Shown here: piece by piece, positions 1 through 12,072 of the stretch
How positions within the stretch are numbered: the stretch's first letter is position 1
Layout of the letters: every line of letters begins with the position of its first letter
From: Chlorobiaceae bacterium
GTDB lineage: Bacteria > Bacteroidota > Chlorobiia > Chlorobiales > Chlorobiaceae
Reading direction: 5' to 3'
NCBI GenBank assembly: GCA_013334225.1
Contig: JAAXXY010000011.1
Span: 1-64,000 of the forward strand
Length of the DNA stretch: 64,000 nt
Position numbers and translations under genes: made by a program
The notes under the pieces: model-generated
Database searches by the model: none
What the model was told of the DNA's origin: nothing
The model's input: the letters and a program-made list of their open reading frames with translations, nothing else

Positions 1-51
1 CTACTTTTTAGTGATAACAATATTCAATAAAAAATAAATGGTGATCACAGA

Positions 52-222
52 ATGGTTTTAGACAACACAATCTTTCCGGCAGCAGCAGATATACCTGCAA
101 AATATGAGGCGGGCACACTTAATGCAGAAGGAATAATTGGAACTGGAGCTGCAATAAATTATCTTCTCGAAAAAGATATTAATTTATTATTTAAAATTCT
201 AATCGAATTTAAAAAAACATAA
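52..222 (+). pseudogene. Fragment of a class V aminotransferase / cysteine desulfurase-like protein
   Basis: Own translation MVLDNTIFPAAADIPAKYEAGTLNAEGIIGTGAAINYLLEKDINLLFKILIEFKKT*; the KYEAGTLN..GIIG.GAAI.YL block resembles the C-terminal substrate-binding part of SufS/CsdB-type enzymes. In-frame stop upstream at 28-30 and no catalytic Lys domain. Confidence 0.5.
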
Positions 223-438
223 TGTACATCATAAACCATGTGATAAAACTTAATTTTAAGTCACAACTATAAATCTCTATCGAAAGTAAAATTTGATTTA
301 AAACCTCATATAGATGAGATTATTACGCATAATACCAGATAAAGTCTTTATATAGAATCAGATATCTATTTTTTCAAGAAATGAATTTGAGGCAGGATAA
401 TAAATCGATACTGGATGATTATTCGGAAGCATAACCGT

Positions 439-915
439 TCACGAAAAACCGTTGCAGCGAACAATAAGCTCGAGTTCAAGACTTGCATCGAGTGGCAGTT
501 CTGCAACGCCTACAGCGCTTCTTGTATGACTTCCCTTTTCACCGAATATCTCTCGTATTAATGAGGACGCTCCGTTTGCAACAATGTGCTGGCTTGAAAA
601 GAATGATTCGCTCGCAACAAAAAGCGTAAGCTTGACAATCTGCTCGATGCACTCAATGGTACCGGTAACTGATTTTATGGCTGCAAGTGCATTCAGAAGC
701 GCGATACGGGAGGCTGCGGCAGCATGTTCCTGGTTAATCTCGTTGACCTTTCCTTTTCCCCCGGGTTCTATTAACTTACCGGCAACGAGAGGAAGCTGGC
801 CTGATGTATAGACAAGATTGCCTGCACGGACAGCCGGAATATAAAGGCCCGCAGGATTTGCCGGTTGAGGAAGAATGAAACCTGCTTTTACGATGTTTTC
901 TTCAAAAGTGCTCAT
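439..915 (-). CDS. RidA family protein (reactive intermediate/imine deaminase, YjgF/L-PSP)
   Basis: 158 aa; [18 protein letters not shown] and C-terminal [18 protein letters not shown] are typical of RidA-like proteins. Confidence 0.8.
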   Translation of the reverse strand: MSTFEENIVKAGFILPQPANPAGLYIPAVRAGNLVYTSGQLPLVAGKLIEPGGKGKVNEINQEHAAAASRIALLNALAAIKSVTGTIECIEQIVKLTLFVASESFFSSQHIVANGASSLIREIFGEKGSHTRSAVGVAELPLDASLELELIVRCNGFS

Positions 916-1043
916 GAGGCAAGATGATAATTAATGAACGGAGAGGCTTCCCGTAAGGCATATGCCTGATAAAACAGCTGCTTTTTGCTGACACTTTTTA
1001 AATTATTTATCGTCACGGAAAAAACAAACTCTACAGACCTTTC

Positions 1044-1691
1044 ATGTGTATCGAAAAACAGGATAAGTTCTCTCTTCCCCGCATCTGTATCGTCAGCAGC
1101 GGCAAGGAAAGCGATCCGGAAAAATCTCCCCTGATCTCACTGCTGAAGCATCTCCCCGAAATGATCCCCTGCATGGTACAGATCCGGGAAAAACATCTCG
1201 ATGCAAAACATCTCTTTATGCTCTGCCGTGAAGCAAAAGAGATCGATCTGCCTCCAGGCACCCTGCTGCTGCTCAATGAAAGAGCTGACATTGCATCAGC
1301 AGCCGGAATTGACGGTGTTCACCTTCCGGAAAGCGGCTGCCCTGCTGAAAAGCTGCGTGCTTTTGCATCCGGACTGATTTACGGCCGCAGCGTTCATTCC
1401 ATTGAATCGGCACGTATTGCCGAGGATTCCGGTGCGGATTTTCTGCTTTTCGGTCCGGTTTTCGATACACCTTCAAAACGTCAGTACGGTAAACCGCAGG
1501 GCCTTGATCAACTTGAAAAACTTTGCAATACCACCGCCCTTCCTGTCTATGCGATCGGAGGAGTCAATCCTGAAAACGCTGGATCATGCAGAGAGCGTGG
1601 TGCATTCGGCATGGCTGCACTCTCACTTTTTCACGATATTACCAAGCTTTCCCGTACACTTGAACTTCTCGACCGGATATGGCAACATTGA
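1044..1691 (+). CDS. TenI/ThiE-like thiamine phosphate synthase superfamily protein
   Basis: 215 aa; VQIREK, GVHLPESG, GRSVHSIESARIAEDSGADFLLFGPVFDTPSK resemble TenI; overlaps thiE. Confidence 0.75.
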   Translation: MCIEKQDKFSLPRICIVSSGKESDPEKSPLISLLKHLPEMIPCMVQIREKHLDAKHLFMLCREAKEIDLPPGTLLLLNERADIASAAGIDGVHLPESGCPAEKLRAFASGLIYGRSVHSIESARIAEDSGADFLLFGPVFDTPSKRQYGKPQGLDQLEKLCNTTALPVYAIGGVNPENAGSCRERGAFGMAALSLFHDITKLSRTLELLDRIWQH

Positions 1692-2311
1692 ACCTGGCAT
1701 CACCTTTTCTCTGCGTTATCACCGATGACTTCCTTTGCCCGGTAACCTCGGCCCGTAAGGCTCTCGAAGGAGGTGCATCGATGATTCAACTGAGAAACAA
1801 AACCGCTTCCTGCAGTCAGCTCCTGTCCTGGGGGAGAGAAATCCGGGAACTGTGCAGCTTGTTTGGCGCTCTGTTCATCATGAACGACCGTATAGACGTT
1901 GCAATGGCATGTGCCGCAGACGGTGTCCATCTCGGACAGCAGGACATCCCGGCAAAAGCTGCAAGAAAAATGCTCGGTGACAGACTGATCATTGGCGTAT
2001 CCTCTTCGACACCGGATGAAGCGCTTCAGGCAGAGCAGGACGGAGCGGATTACATCGGGTTCGGACATATTTTCCCAACCTCTTCCAAAGAGAAATCCTA
2101 TGCTCCGGCAGGAATGGTGATGCTTGAAAAAACAGCTTCGATTCTCTCCATTCCGGTCATCGCAATCGGCGGTATCGATGCCGGAAACGCCTTTTCGCTC
2201 ATTGCGGCTGGAGCCTCGGGCATCGCTGTAATTTCGGCTGTAACGAGGGCTGAATCACCCGCCGAAGCTGCAAAAGCACTGGTAATGATCATAAATAACC
2301 TGCGGCGATGA
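1679..2311 (+). CDS. thiE: Thiamine phosphate synthase
   Basis: 210 aa; QLRNKTAS, NDRIDVAMACAADGVHLGQQDIP, GVSSSTPDEALQAEQDGADYIGFGHIFPT, IGGI motifs of ThiE. Confidence 0.9.
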   Translation: MATLNLASPFLCVITDDFLCPVTSARKALEGGASMIQLRNKTASCSQLLSWGREIRELCSLFGALFIMNDRIDVAMACAADGVHLGQQDIPAKAARKMLGDRLIIGVSSSTPDEALQAEQDGADYIGFGHIFPTSSKEKSYAPAGMVMLEKTASILSIPVIAIGGIDAGNAFSLIAAGASGIAVISAVTRAESPAEAAKALVMIINNLRR

Positions 2312-3135
2312 CAAAATCCTATACTACCGTCCTGACGATAGCCGGATCTGATGGAACTGGCGGAGCAGGAATCCAGGCCGATCTGAAAACATTTGCCGCA
2401 CTCGGCTGTTACGGGCTGTCGGTAATAACTGCAGTGACATCGCAGAATACAACAGGTGTAAAAGATGTTTTGTTGATCGACCCTGCATCCATTCTGTCAC
2501 AATGCAGGGTAATCGCTGAAGATATCGGAATAGATGCGGTCAAGATCGGTATGCTCGGCAATGCTGAAACTATCCGGGCAATTGCCGTTTTTCTGAGGGA
2601 ACTTGCCGGTAAACCTCCGGTTATCCTTGATACGGTCCTCGGGTCCTCCGGCGGGCATGCTCTGCTGCAGGAAAATGCCATACCGCTGATGGTTAAAGAA
2701 CTTTTTCCTCTCGCAACCGTTGTAACACCGAACCTGCCGGAAACCGCCGTCCTGACAGGTATGAAAAAACCGCCTGAAACCAGGGAATCCATCGAGGAAG
2801 CTGCCGCAGCCCTGCTTGAAACAGGAACGGCATCAGTTCTTGTCAAAGGAGGTCATAAAGCCGGAAATGAATGCAGCGACTGCCTCGCTTTCAATGGCGG
2901 TTTTTTCTGGTTCAGTTCAGGCAGAATCAAGACAGGTAACACTCACGGAACAGGATGCACCCTGTCGTCGGCAATTGCGGCATTTATGGCAAAGGGAATG
3001 ACGACAGATGCCGCGGTCGAACAAGCGAAAGCTTACCTGACGGAAGCTCTTGCAGCGGGAGCGGCCTGGCGGCTTGGCCATGGAAACGGACCACTGCACC
3101 ACTGCTACAGGTACTGGGGAATGGGTAGTGGGTAG
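2308..3135 (+). CDS. thiD: Hydroxymethylpyrimidine/phosphomethylpyrimidine kinase
   Basis: 275 aa; TIAGSDGTGGAGIQADLKTFAALGCYGLSVITAVTSQNT and NTHGTGCTLSSAIAA are ThiD signatures; stop codon lies inside the GGGTAGT array. Confidence 0.92.
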   Translation: MTKSYTTVLTIAGSDGTGGAGIQADLKTFAALGCYGLSVITAVTSQNTTGVKDVLLIDPASILSQCRVIAEDIGIDAVKIGMLGNAETIRAIAVFLRELAGKPPVILDTVLGSSGGHALLQENAIPLMVKELFPLATVVTPNLPETAVLTGMKKPPETRESIEEAAAALLETGTASVLVKGGHKAGNECSDCLAFNGGFFWFSSGRIKTGNTHGTGCTLSSAIAAFMAKGMTTDAAVEQAKAYLTEALAAGAAWRLGHGNGPLHHCYRYWGMGSG

Positions 3136-3149
3136 TGGGTAGTGGGAGG
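3116..3149 (+). repeat. Heptamer tandem array GGGGAAT(GGGTAGT)3GGG, G-quadruplex-capable
   Basis: Direct reading; four G3+ runs with 4-nt loops on the + strand. Confidence 0.9.
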
Positions 3150-3383
3150 AAAATAGGAAGTGCTGTGGGAAACGTGGGTAATGGGGTGCTATGTGTTACG
3201 TGGCAGGCTGGAGAAAGGAAAGTGCTGAGTGCTGAGAGGAAAGAGTGGGTAATGGGGAATGGAATTGTTTTAGTGCTGAGGACTCGTTGCTCATTGCTTG
3301 AAAAACCGTCCAGGGGACCCAATCAACCAGGTGTACCCCATCCACCCCGGACTAAAGATATTCCGATCCTACCGGGCTTTCTT

Positions 3384-3423
3384 CCCCATTCCCCACTACC
3401 CATTACCCATTACCCACTACCCA
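3384..3423 (-). repeat. Opposing heptamer array (minus strand GGGTAGT/GGGTAAT/GGGGAAT)
   Basis: + strand CCCCATTCCCCACTACCCATTACCCATTACCCACTACCCA; inverted relative to the 3116-3149 array. Confidence 0.9.
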
Positions 3424-3428
3424 GTGCT

Positions 3429-4775
3429 TCAACGCTCAGCGTTGACGCCCCTTGGTACCCGGCCGATGGAATAGTAGGCGAATCCGGCCTGCTCCATGAA
3501 ATCCGGGCTGTAAATATTCCTGCCGTCGAAAATGACCGGATGCAAAAGATCACGTTTGATCATATCGAAGTCCGGGCTCCTGAAAACAAGCCATTCCGTA
3601 AGAACGACGAGTGCATGCGAACCCTTTACGGCATCTTCCGGGTTGTGGGCAAAATAAATATCCTCGCTGTCACTGTAGATCTTTTTTGCTTCCTTCATTG
3701 CAACCGGATCGTAAACCCTTACGGTTGCGCCTTCGTCGATCAGTTCATCGATCACCCGCCGGCTCGGCGCTTCGCGCATATCATCGGTATTGGGCTTGAA
3801 CGCAAGACCCCATACGGCAAAGACATGGCCGTTCAACTCATTGCCGAAATGAGATTTTATCTTCCTGACGATACTGCTTTTCTGGTCGTGGTTGACCGCT
3901 TCGACAGCCTGCAGGATCCTCGAATGGTATCCGTGCTTGTGCGCCGTTCTTTCGAGAGCCTGGACATCTTTAGGAAAACACGAACCGCCGTAGCCAACTC
4001 CGGGATAGATAAAAGAAAACCCGATCCTTGAATCGGAACCGATACCCCTGCGGACCGCTTCGACGTCCGCACCCACACGCTCAGCAATGTTCGCGATTTC
4101 GTTCATGAAGCTGATTTTTGTGGCAAGCATGGCGTTGGCCGCATATTTTGTCAGTTCGGCAGAGCGGATGTCCATGGCGATGAACCGCTCATGGCTCCGG
4201 TTGAATGGAGAATAAAGGAACCGTAAAAGCTCTTTCGTCCTGGGATCGTCCACGCCCACAACGATGCGTTCGGGTTTCATGAAATCATTGATTGCATCCC
4301 CTTCCTTGAGAAACTCCGGATTTGAAACGACATCAAAATCAATGTCGATATTTCTTTCCGATAGCACCGAGCTGATTTTTTCCCTTACGAGATCCGCAGT
4401 TCCGACAGGAACCGTCGATTTGTTGATGACGATACGATATTCGTTCATATGAAGCCCGATACTTTCGGCAACGCTCAATACATGCCGCAAATCGGCGGAC
4501 CCGTCTTCATCGGGAGGGGTTCCGACTGCTATGAACTGAAAGAGACCGAAATCGACGCCTTCCTGAATATCTGTTGTAAAGCGGAGCCGCCCTTCCCTGG
4601 AGTTTTCGGCGATAAGTTCTTCGAGACCGGGTTCGTGAATGGGAATGATACCTTCCTTGAGGTTCTGGATCTTTTTCTGGTCAATGTCAACACATAGCAC
4701 GTCGTTGCCGACTTCTGCAAAACAGGCACCGGTTACGAGACCTACGTAACCGGAACCGAAAATCGTGATTTTCAT
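3429..4775 (-). CDS. ugd: UDP-glucose 6-dehydrogenase
   Basis: 448 aa; [55 protein letters not shown], and [16 protein letters not shown]. Confidence 0.93.
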   Translation of the reverse strand: MKITIFGSGYVGLVTGACFAEVGNDVLCVDIDQKKIQNLKEGIIPIHEPGLEELIAENSREGRLRFTTDIQEGVDFGLFQFIAVGTPPDEDGSADLRHVLSVAESIGLHMNEYRIVINKSTVPVGTADLVREKISSVLSERNIDIDFDVVSNPEFLKEGDAINDFMKPERIVVGVDDPRTKELLRFLYSPFNRSHERFIAMDIRSAELTKYAANAMLATKISFMNEIANIAERVGADVEAVRRGIGSDSRIGFSFIYPGVGYGGSCFPKDVQALERTAHKHGYHSRILQAVEAVNHDQKSSIVRKIKSHFGNELNGHVFAVWGLAFKPNTDDMREAPSRRVIDELIDEGATVRVYDPVAMKEAKKIYSDSEDIYFAHNPEDAVKGSHALVVLTEWLVFRSPDFDMIKRDLLHPVIFDGRNIYSPDFMEQAGFAYYSIGRVPRGVNAER

Positions 4776-4831
4776 GAATTAAACTTCAGATAAGCGTTTT
4801 GCTGGTTAAGGAAATTCAACAGACTCCTTCC

Positions 4832-5680
4832 TTACTCGACAACGATCACCAGACACCGTGATTTCTGCCAGAAAGCATTTTCATCACGGATAAGGAGGAT
4901 TGAAGACGTTTTTCCTCCAACAAACTCGTATGATCCTGCGGTATGGGGGGTCAGGATTCTCAGGTTTTTCAACGGTTTATTGAAATACAGATCCCTTGTT
5001 TCCGTAATATCGATTTTGTTGAAAATTTTGATATTGAAATCCGGAGCGATACGGGCATCGCTTCCGAATAATTTCTCGAGCGGATTGCCGCGGACGAGAA
5101 TTCCTTTCGATACGAGCTCATCAACAGTCCCGGTGATATAATAAGCTGTATAGATCTGGGTTTCCTGCTCCTGAATGAACTGATCCAGTACATCGACTGT
5201 CGAGCGAAGCGATGAAACCTGTTTGTTGAGATTCAGCACCTGCCCTTTCAGCGCCTGTACCTCACTGTCTTTGGTGTTGATCGCCGCTTTCATCTCCATC
5301 ACAAGCTTGTCAAGAGAAGCTACCCGATAAGCCGATGAACGATTCTCTTCCTCAAGTTTTTTAATGAGGTTTTTACTTGCTGAGAGCGTGGAATCGATAA
5401 AACGGATACTTGCCGCAATATCCTTGCCTATCTGGGTGACATTGGTGGATTCCTTGTTCTCGATGCCTGTGGAAAGGCGTTCGACGACAGCCTCTTTCTG
5501 CTGAATTCTCCCGAGATTCTTCTGAACCTGCGCAAGAATAGCCATCATCGATTCCATCTGCTCCTGCCGTGGATCGGTTTTTGGCTTTTCAGGAGAACAG
5601 GCTGAAAGCATCACAAGGAATGCTAAAAATATAACCCCTGCAATCCTTGGATGATAATCCTTTACAGGCAGTGAATCCAT
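4832..5680 (-). CDS. Putative lipoprotein with coiled-coil region
   Basis: Start at ATG 5680 gives a signal with lipobox-like VMLSACS, then long coiled-coil segments; function unknown. Confidence 0.65.
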   Translation of the reverse strand: MDSLPVKDYHPRIAGVIFLAFLVMLSACSPEKPKTDPRQEQMESMMAILAQVQKNLGRIQQKEAVVERLSTGIENKESTNVTQIGKDIAASIRFIDSTLSASKNLIKKLEEENRSSAYRVASLDKLVMEMKAAINTKDSEVQALKGQVLNLNKQVSSLRSTVDVLDQFIQEQETQIYTAYYITGTVDELVSKGILVRGNPLEKLFGSDARIAPDFNIKIFNKIDITETRDLYFNKPLKNLRILTPHTAGSYEFVGGKTSSILLIRDENAFWQKSRCLVIVVE

Positions 5681-6366
5681 TGTTCTATCCCTTCTTTTGT
5701 GCCATACCACCTGGTATGTGGTGTTGGAAGATGTTCCGCATCTGCAATAATGACATTCTCGGCGCCGTCAAGAAAACAGCTGGATGCCGGTACAATGCCG
5801 TCACCGGCAACGTTGCCGTCTTCCTGAACATTCCTGTAAAACTGAAAACACATTCTTTCGACAAAACTTCCCTGTGAATTGCCATGATACTTATTACTGG
5901 CAACAGAAACAACACGGCAACGCTTAAAAAAATCCGCACGGAGATGTTTAAATATAAAATCCGTCTTTATCTTCGCATAATGTTCATGGGTATGAAATGG
6001 CGTTCCAAGAGTAATGAGCTTTTCCACTGCACGCCCTGAATTGTAAACATCACCCTGAAAAGGTTGCTCGAGCAGGTAAATCAGGGCTACCGTCCCTCCC
6101 CCGCTGTGCGCGACAAAAGTGACAGGTTCACCGGGAAATTTCCTTGTCATCTCACTTACCGTCAGGTGAACGGCTTTCATGACCCTGTTTGTCGATTTTT
6201 CAGGGGAAGGAGGAAATCCTACCCAGTCAACGAGATTAACAGGAGCTATGGCTATTTTCCCGGCAGGCAGATACCCTGAAAAGACGTCTTTCATCGTGCT
6301 GTAAAGCGAATCCCAGAATAAGACGCCCGGAATGATCACTACAGGGTTTTGGGGAACTTCTTTCAT
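5662..6366 (-). CDS. Alpha/beta-hydrolase (lipase/PGAP1-like)
   Basis: 234 aa; [18 protein letters not shown] has the GxSxG-type nucleophile elbow (HSGGG); C-terminal AEHLPTPH could carry the His. Confidence 0.65.
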   Translation of the reverse strand: MKEVPQNPVVIIPGVLFWDSLYSTMKDVFSGYLPAGKIAIAPVNLVDWVGFPPSPEKSTNRVMKAVHLTVSEMTRKFPGEPVTFVAHSGGGTVALIYLLEQPFQGDVYNSGRAVEKLITLGTPFHTHEHYAKIKTDFIFKHLRADFFKRCRVVSVASNKYHGNSQGSFVERMCFQFYRNVQEDGNVAGDGIVPASSCFLDGAENVIIADAEHLPTPHTRWYGTKEGIEQWIHCL

Positions 6367-6372
6367 ATCTGC

Positions 6373-7902
6373 TCAGGATTTTGGAGCGTTCGATGACCAT
6401 TTTCTCAATAACTCAATAACAAGACTCACACCGAATCCAGTTCCACCTGTTGTTTTTCCTGCATTTTTGGCATTGAAGGCTGGACCGGCGATATCGATAT
6501 GTGCCCATTTCTTGTGACCGTCGATGAACTTCTCGAGAAATTTGGCTGCTGTTACCGAACCGGCGCCGCGTCCTCCTGTATTGTTGACATCGGCGATATC
6601 GGATTTGATCTGTTCATCGTAGAGGTCCCAGAGCGGCATCCGCCAGACCTTTTCTCCGGTCAATTCACCAGCCTGGAAAATATCCTCCGCAAGCCTGTCA
6701 TCATTACTGAAAAGTCCGGCCACGGAATTACCCAATGCGACAATACAGGCCCCGGTCAATGTCGCAAGGTCGATAATAACATCCGGCTTGTATTTTTCCT
6801 TCGCATAGGTCAGGGCATCGGCAAGAATGAGACGTCCTTCGGCATCGGTGTTACCAACTTCGACCGTGATACCCGAATAGGTAGTTATGACATCACCTGG
6901 CTTCATGGCGGTACCACTGGGCATATTGTCCGTAGATGGGATAAATCCGATGACATGCAGAGGAAGCTCAAGCCGGGCAGCCGCCTCGACGGCACCAAGA
7001 ACACTGGCCGCTCCGGACATATCGGATTTCATTTCGCCCATTCCTTCTGCCGGTTTCAACGATATTCCTCCCGAGTCGAAAGTGACGCCTTTTCCGACAA
7101 GTGCGACTGTTTTTTTGACCTTTCCTTTCGGTTTGTATTCGAGGATCGTGAATGTGGGGGGATGAAAACTCCCCTTGTTGACCGAAAGCAGGCCGCCCAT
7201 GCCGAGCGCCTCTATTTCCTTTTTCTGGAGAACCGTTACGGAATAACCATATTTTTTACCGGACTCTTTGGCAGCTTTGGCAAGGTCCTCTGCTTCCAGC
7301 ATATTTCCTGGAAGATTGACAAGATCCCTTGCCGTGTTCCGGCATGAACCGACAATTCTGCCGATTTCGGTACCCTTTCCGATCTCTTCCGAAATCCCTT
7401 CTTCGGAACAGAGAACCAGTTCGTCAATATCTTTTACTTTACGCTCGGATTTTTTCTTGTCAAGTTTACCGCTTTTCAGTCGGTCAAAACGGTATGATCC
7501 GGCATAACAGCCCTGAACGAAGATCGCTGCAAGGGACGAAATATCCTGCCCCGTCGCATCGGCAAGTACCGCGATACGGGTAAAGTCCGCAGCAAGTTTT
7601 TCCACCTTGAGATCATGTGCTTTTGCAGCGATGGAAAGTGCGGCTTTCCGCCAGTCGTCAACAGATTTTCCTTCACCAAGACCGAGAAGCGCGATTCTTC
7701 CTGATGAACTTCTGGAACTGCAACCATACAATACCACCACTTCACCTGCATCCGCCTTGAAATCCTTCACTGCAGCGAGTTCAAGTCCGAGTCCTGCAAG
7801 TATTTTATCCGCTTCACTTTTCAACTCCCTGGTTGTAAAGGGAAGAGCAAGGAGATCTGCATCCACGTTATCGAGCGAACACGTCTTGACTGTTATTTTC
7901 AT
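6373..7902 (-). CDS. pepA: Leucyl aminopeptidase (M17)
   Basis: 509 aa; [34 protein letters not shown]. Confidence 0.95.
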   Translation of the reverse strand: MKITVKTCSLDNVDADLLALPFTTRELKSEADKILAGLGLELAAVKDFKADAGEVVVLYGCSSRSSSGRIALLGLGEGKSVDDWRKAALSIAAKAHDLKVEKLAADFTRIAVLADATGQDISSLAAIFVQGCYAGSYRFDRLKSGKLDKKKSERKVKDIDELVLCSEEGISEEIGKGTEIGRIVGSCRNTARDLVNLPGNMLEAEDLAKAAKESGKKYGYSVTVLQKKEIEALGMGGLLSVNKGSFHPPTFTILEYKPKGKVKKTVALVGKGVTFDSGGISLKPAEGMGEMKSDMSGAASVLGAVEAAARLELPLHVIGFIPSTDNMPSGTAMKPGDVITTYSGITVEVGNTDAEGRLILADALTYAKEKYKPDVIIDLATLTGACIVALGNSVAGLFSNDDRLAEDIFQAGELTGEKVWRMPLWDLYDEQIKSDIADVNNTGGRGAGSVTAAKFLEKFIDGHKKWAHIDIAGPAFNAKNAGKTTGGTGFGVSLVIELLRKWSSNAPKS

Positions 7903-7949
7903 AGTTTCATCAATGATTATTTGAAGCTTAATAATGAATATCTGATTTT

Positions 7950-9023
7950 CTATCCTCCTGAAAGCTGTTCATCGTGTTCCCGGACAAAGCTCCTCAAATC
8001 TTCAAGCAGTACTTTCTGTGCTTTTTCCGAGGAGAATTTGAAAAGGCAGCCGGCTGCGTTCATATGTCCGCCCCCGCCGTATTTCTTGGCAAGCTGATTG
8101 ACATATATGTTGCCGCGCGACCTGAAGCTCGCTTTGGTCCTGCCGTCCGGCATTTCAACAATAAGAACGGCAATCCTGACCGTTGGCACACTTAAGAGGT
8201 ACCTGATGATAAGATCGGTATCGAAAAGCTTGCTGCCGGTGGACTTGATCATATCCTGCGATATGAAGAGCCATGAAACAAGACCGTTGTCAAGGATCGT
8301 TATCGAGCTCAATGCCGCTCCAAGCAGCTTGAGAGCAGCAGGTGTCAGGGAATTGTATATTTTATCATAGATCCCGGTCGGATCGGCCCCTTTGCTGACA
8401 AGATCGCCTGCCAGATGATAGACGTAGGGGGTCGTTTTGGGAAAGCGGAAAGACCCGGTATCGGTCATCACGGCCACATACAATGCTTCAGCGATCTCCG
8501 GAGTGAAAATCTCCCTCCCGATATGATCCTGAAGGGCATAGACAAGATCGTAGACAAGTTCTCCGGTTGAAGAGGCATACCGTTCGCAAACCATGACATC
8601 TGCAAAATCCTCCGGTTCGAGATGATGATCAACACAGAGAATTTTCAGCCGGCCAAGCTCCCTCGAAAAACTTACATGTGGCCAGAGAGATCCCATTCTT
8701 TCTTTAAGGTTGGCATCGAGAAGAACAAGTACGTCACATAGCGACAGATTCTGGATTGCATCCTCCTCCTTCGGGTTGAACAGGCTTATCGGATGAAACC
8801 CCTTTAAAAACTGGTAATTGGGAGGCACCTCGGTCGGATTGACAATATCAACCTGTTTGCCGAGCGCTGTAAGCACAAGGGCAAGTGCAACTTCGCTGCC
8901 AAGACCATCGCCATCGGAATTTTCATGAGTGGTAATGACAATGTGCTGCGCTTCAAGCAAAGGCTCTATCAACAGAGTCCATTCTTTGGGCTGAAGGCTG
9001 CGGCTATACTCAGGAAGTATCAT
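7950..9023 (-). CDS. DHH/DHHA1 phosphoesterase (NrnA-like oligoribonuclease/pAp phosphatase)
   Basis: 357 aa; [18 protein letters not shown] ([11 protein letters not shown]), C-terminal [10 protein letters not shown]. Confidence 0.88.
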   Translation of the reverse strand: MILPEYSRSLQPKEWTLLIEPLLEAQHIVITTHENSDGDGLGSEVALALVLTALGKQVDIVNPTEVPPNYQFLKGFHPISLFNPKEEDAIQNLSLCDVLVLLDANLKERMGSLWPHVSFSRELGRLKILCVDHHLEPEDFADVMVCERYASSTGELVYDLVYALQDHIGREIFTPEIAEALYVAVMTDTGSFRFPKTTPYVYHLAGDLVSKGADPTGIYDKIYNSLTPAALKLLGAALSSITILDNGLVSWLFISQDMIKSTGSKLFDTDLIIRYLLSVPTVRIAVLIVEMPDGRTKASFRSRGNIYVNQLAKKYGGGGHMNAAGCLFKFSSEKAQKVLLEDLRSFVREHDEQLSGG

Positions 9024-9468
9024 CAGAATGGTGTAACTTTAACAAAAATATTGCCTAATCTATATTTTTTTATGCTATACGGAAAATGCAATATCCATAA
9101 TTTCAGCAATAGAGAAGGATTGTCAAAGGAATAGAAAACGAATCCATCGCATTTTTATATACAAAGACAACAGGAGGAAGGTCAGAACGGATATTCTCTC
9201 ACAATTGACTTGCGATATGAAACATCAACATTTCTATGCTCCAGGCCGTTTGCCTAAATTGAACTGAAATGATAAATATTTTGACCCGGAAGCGTTTTTA
9301 TCGCATTCTCCTTCTGCCGGCGATTCACCCGCAGACGATAACAGGCAATCCTGAAGGCACTCTCAGGGGTTGAAACGGAAAAATCCGGAAATACGTATCT
9401 GATTTGAACAGCACCGCATGTACAGCACCTTTCGTATATTCCATTTTTGATATGATAGCACATATTCG

Positions 9469-10551
9469 ATGAACAGTCCGCTGCCAAATATAATGGATTT
9501 GTCCCTCCGGGATTTGCAGAGTTCCCTCACATCTATGGGTGAACCAGCTTACCGGGCTCTCCAGACCCATCAATGGCTTTACCGTCATCATGTTTCGAGT
9601 TTCGATGAAATGACGATTCTGCCGCAGAGCCTGCGTAAAAAATTTGGCGAGGTATTTTCGATACAAAGCCCTGAAATAATAGATCATCAGGTATGCACCG
9701 AAGATGACTGCGATGCGCCGACTGAAAAAATTCTCCTGAGGCTCCCCGACAGCGAGTTGATTGAAGCGGTACTTATAGCTGCTCATGAACGAATGACGGC
9801 CTGCATATCTTCACAGGCCGGATGTCCGCTGCGATGCACTTTCTGTGCGACGGGCCGCATGGGGTTCAACAGAAACCTGAGCAGCGGGGAAATGACAGCC
9901 CAGGTATCTGCACTCAATTCCGTCGCTCTGAAACGTTCGGGAAAAACGATCACCAACATCGTCTTCATGGGAATGGGCGAACCCCTGCTCAATACCGAAA
10001 ATGTTATGGAAACGATAGAAAATCTCAGCAGAAGAAACTACAGCCCGAATCTCTCCCAGAAAAAAATTACGATATCAACGGTGGGAATAATCCCCGAGAT
10101 CCTCAGGATCGCAAATACCGGACTGAAAACTAAACTCGCGGTTTCCCTTCATGCAGCCGATCAGCAGAAACGTGAAGCTCTCATTCCTGTTGCCGCACGT
10201 CAGTACCCGCTTAAAGAACTCGGCAAAGCGCTCGCCGACTATACGGCAATAACGGGTACACCTGTCACGATCGTTTACATGCTTCTTGATGGTATCAACG
10301 ACTCACAGGAGGATGCAAAAAGACTTGCCAGATTTGCAAAAAGCTTTTTATGTAAAATTAATTTGATTGATTATAATCCAAACATTAATATAGAGTTCAG
10401 TCCCGTAAAGAGGGCTGCAAGCGACATGTTTCAGAGATATCTTATTGATTCCGGACTGCATGTTACTGTCAGAAAAAGCTATGGCACTACTATAAATGCA
10501 GCTTGCGGACAACTGGCAACGACTGTCCGAGATAACCGTATTAATCATTAA
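9469..10551 (+). CDS. rlmN: 23S rRNA (adenine2503-C2)-methyltransferase, radical SAM
   Basis: 360 aa; CPLRCTFCATGRMGFNRNL, NIVFMGMGEPLLN, STVGIIPEI. Confidence 0.95.
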   Translation: MNSPLPNIMDLSLRDLQSSLTSMGEPAYRALQTHQWLYRHHVSSFDEMTILPQSLRKKFGEVFSIQSPEIIDHQVCTEDDCDAPTEKILLRLPDSELIEAVLIAAHERMTACISSQAGCPLRCTFCATGRMGFNRNLSSGEMTAQVSALNSVALKRSGKTITNIVFMGMGEPLLNTENVMETIENLSRRNYSPNLSQKKITISTVGIIPEILRIANTGLKTKLAVSLHAADQQKREALIPVAARQYPLKELGKALADYTAITGTPVTIVYMLLDGINDSQEDAKRLARFAKSFLCKINLIDYNPNINIEFSPVKRAASDMFQRYLIDSGLHVTVRKSYGTTINAACGQLATTVRDNRINH

Positions 10552-10565
10552 CCGGTTCAATAATC

Positions 10566-12006
<1,441 letters not shown>

Positions 12007-12035
12007 TCAATCAGGAAAACCCTTATCAGTTGAAA

Positions 12036-12063
12036 AGTCAGTGCGAGGCACTGACTTTTTTCT
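12036..12063 (+). terminator. Rho-independent terminator after adk
   Basis: AGTCAGTGC-GAG-GCACTGACT followed by TTTTTTCTTT. Confidence 0.9.
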
Positions 12064-12072
12064 TTCATCGAC

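Noticed and set aside
916-1043. Possible TPP riboswitch before the thi operon
   Set aside because: No CUGAGA / ACCUGA...GCCAGCGNAGGGA-like conserved core could be read in either orientation.
3135-4031. 298-aa + strand ORF over the heptamer arrays and ugd
   Set aside because: Antisense to the clearly coding ugd gene; its N-terminal part is translated repeat.
6499-7347. 282-aa + strand ORF
   Set aside because: Antisense shadow of pepA; no family motifs.
9254-9487. 77-aa minus ORF (GIYERCCTCGAVQIRYVFPDF...) upstream of rlmN
   Set aside because: Looks somewhat protein-like but overlaps the rlmN start and no family or clear RBS was recognised; too weak to call.
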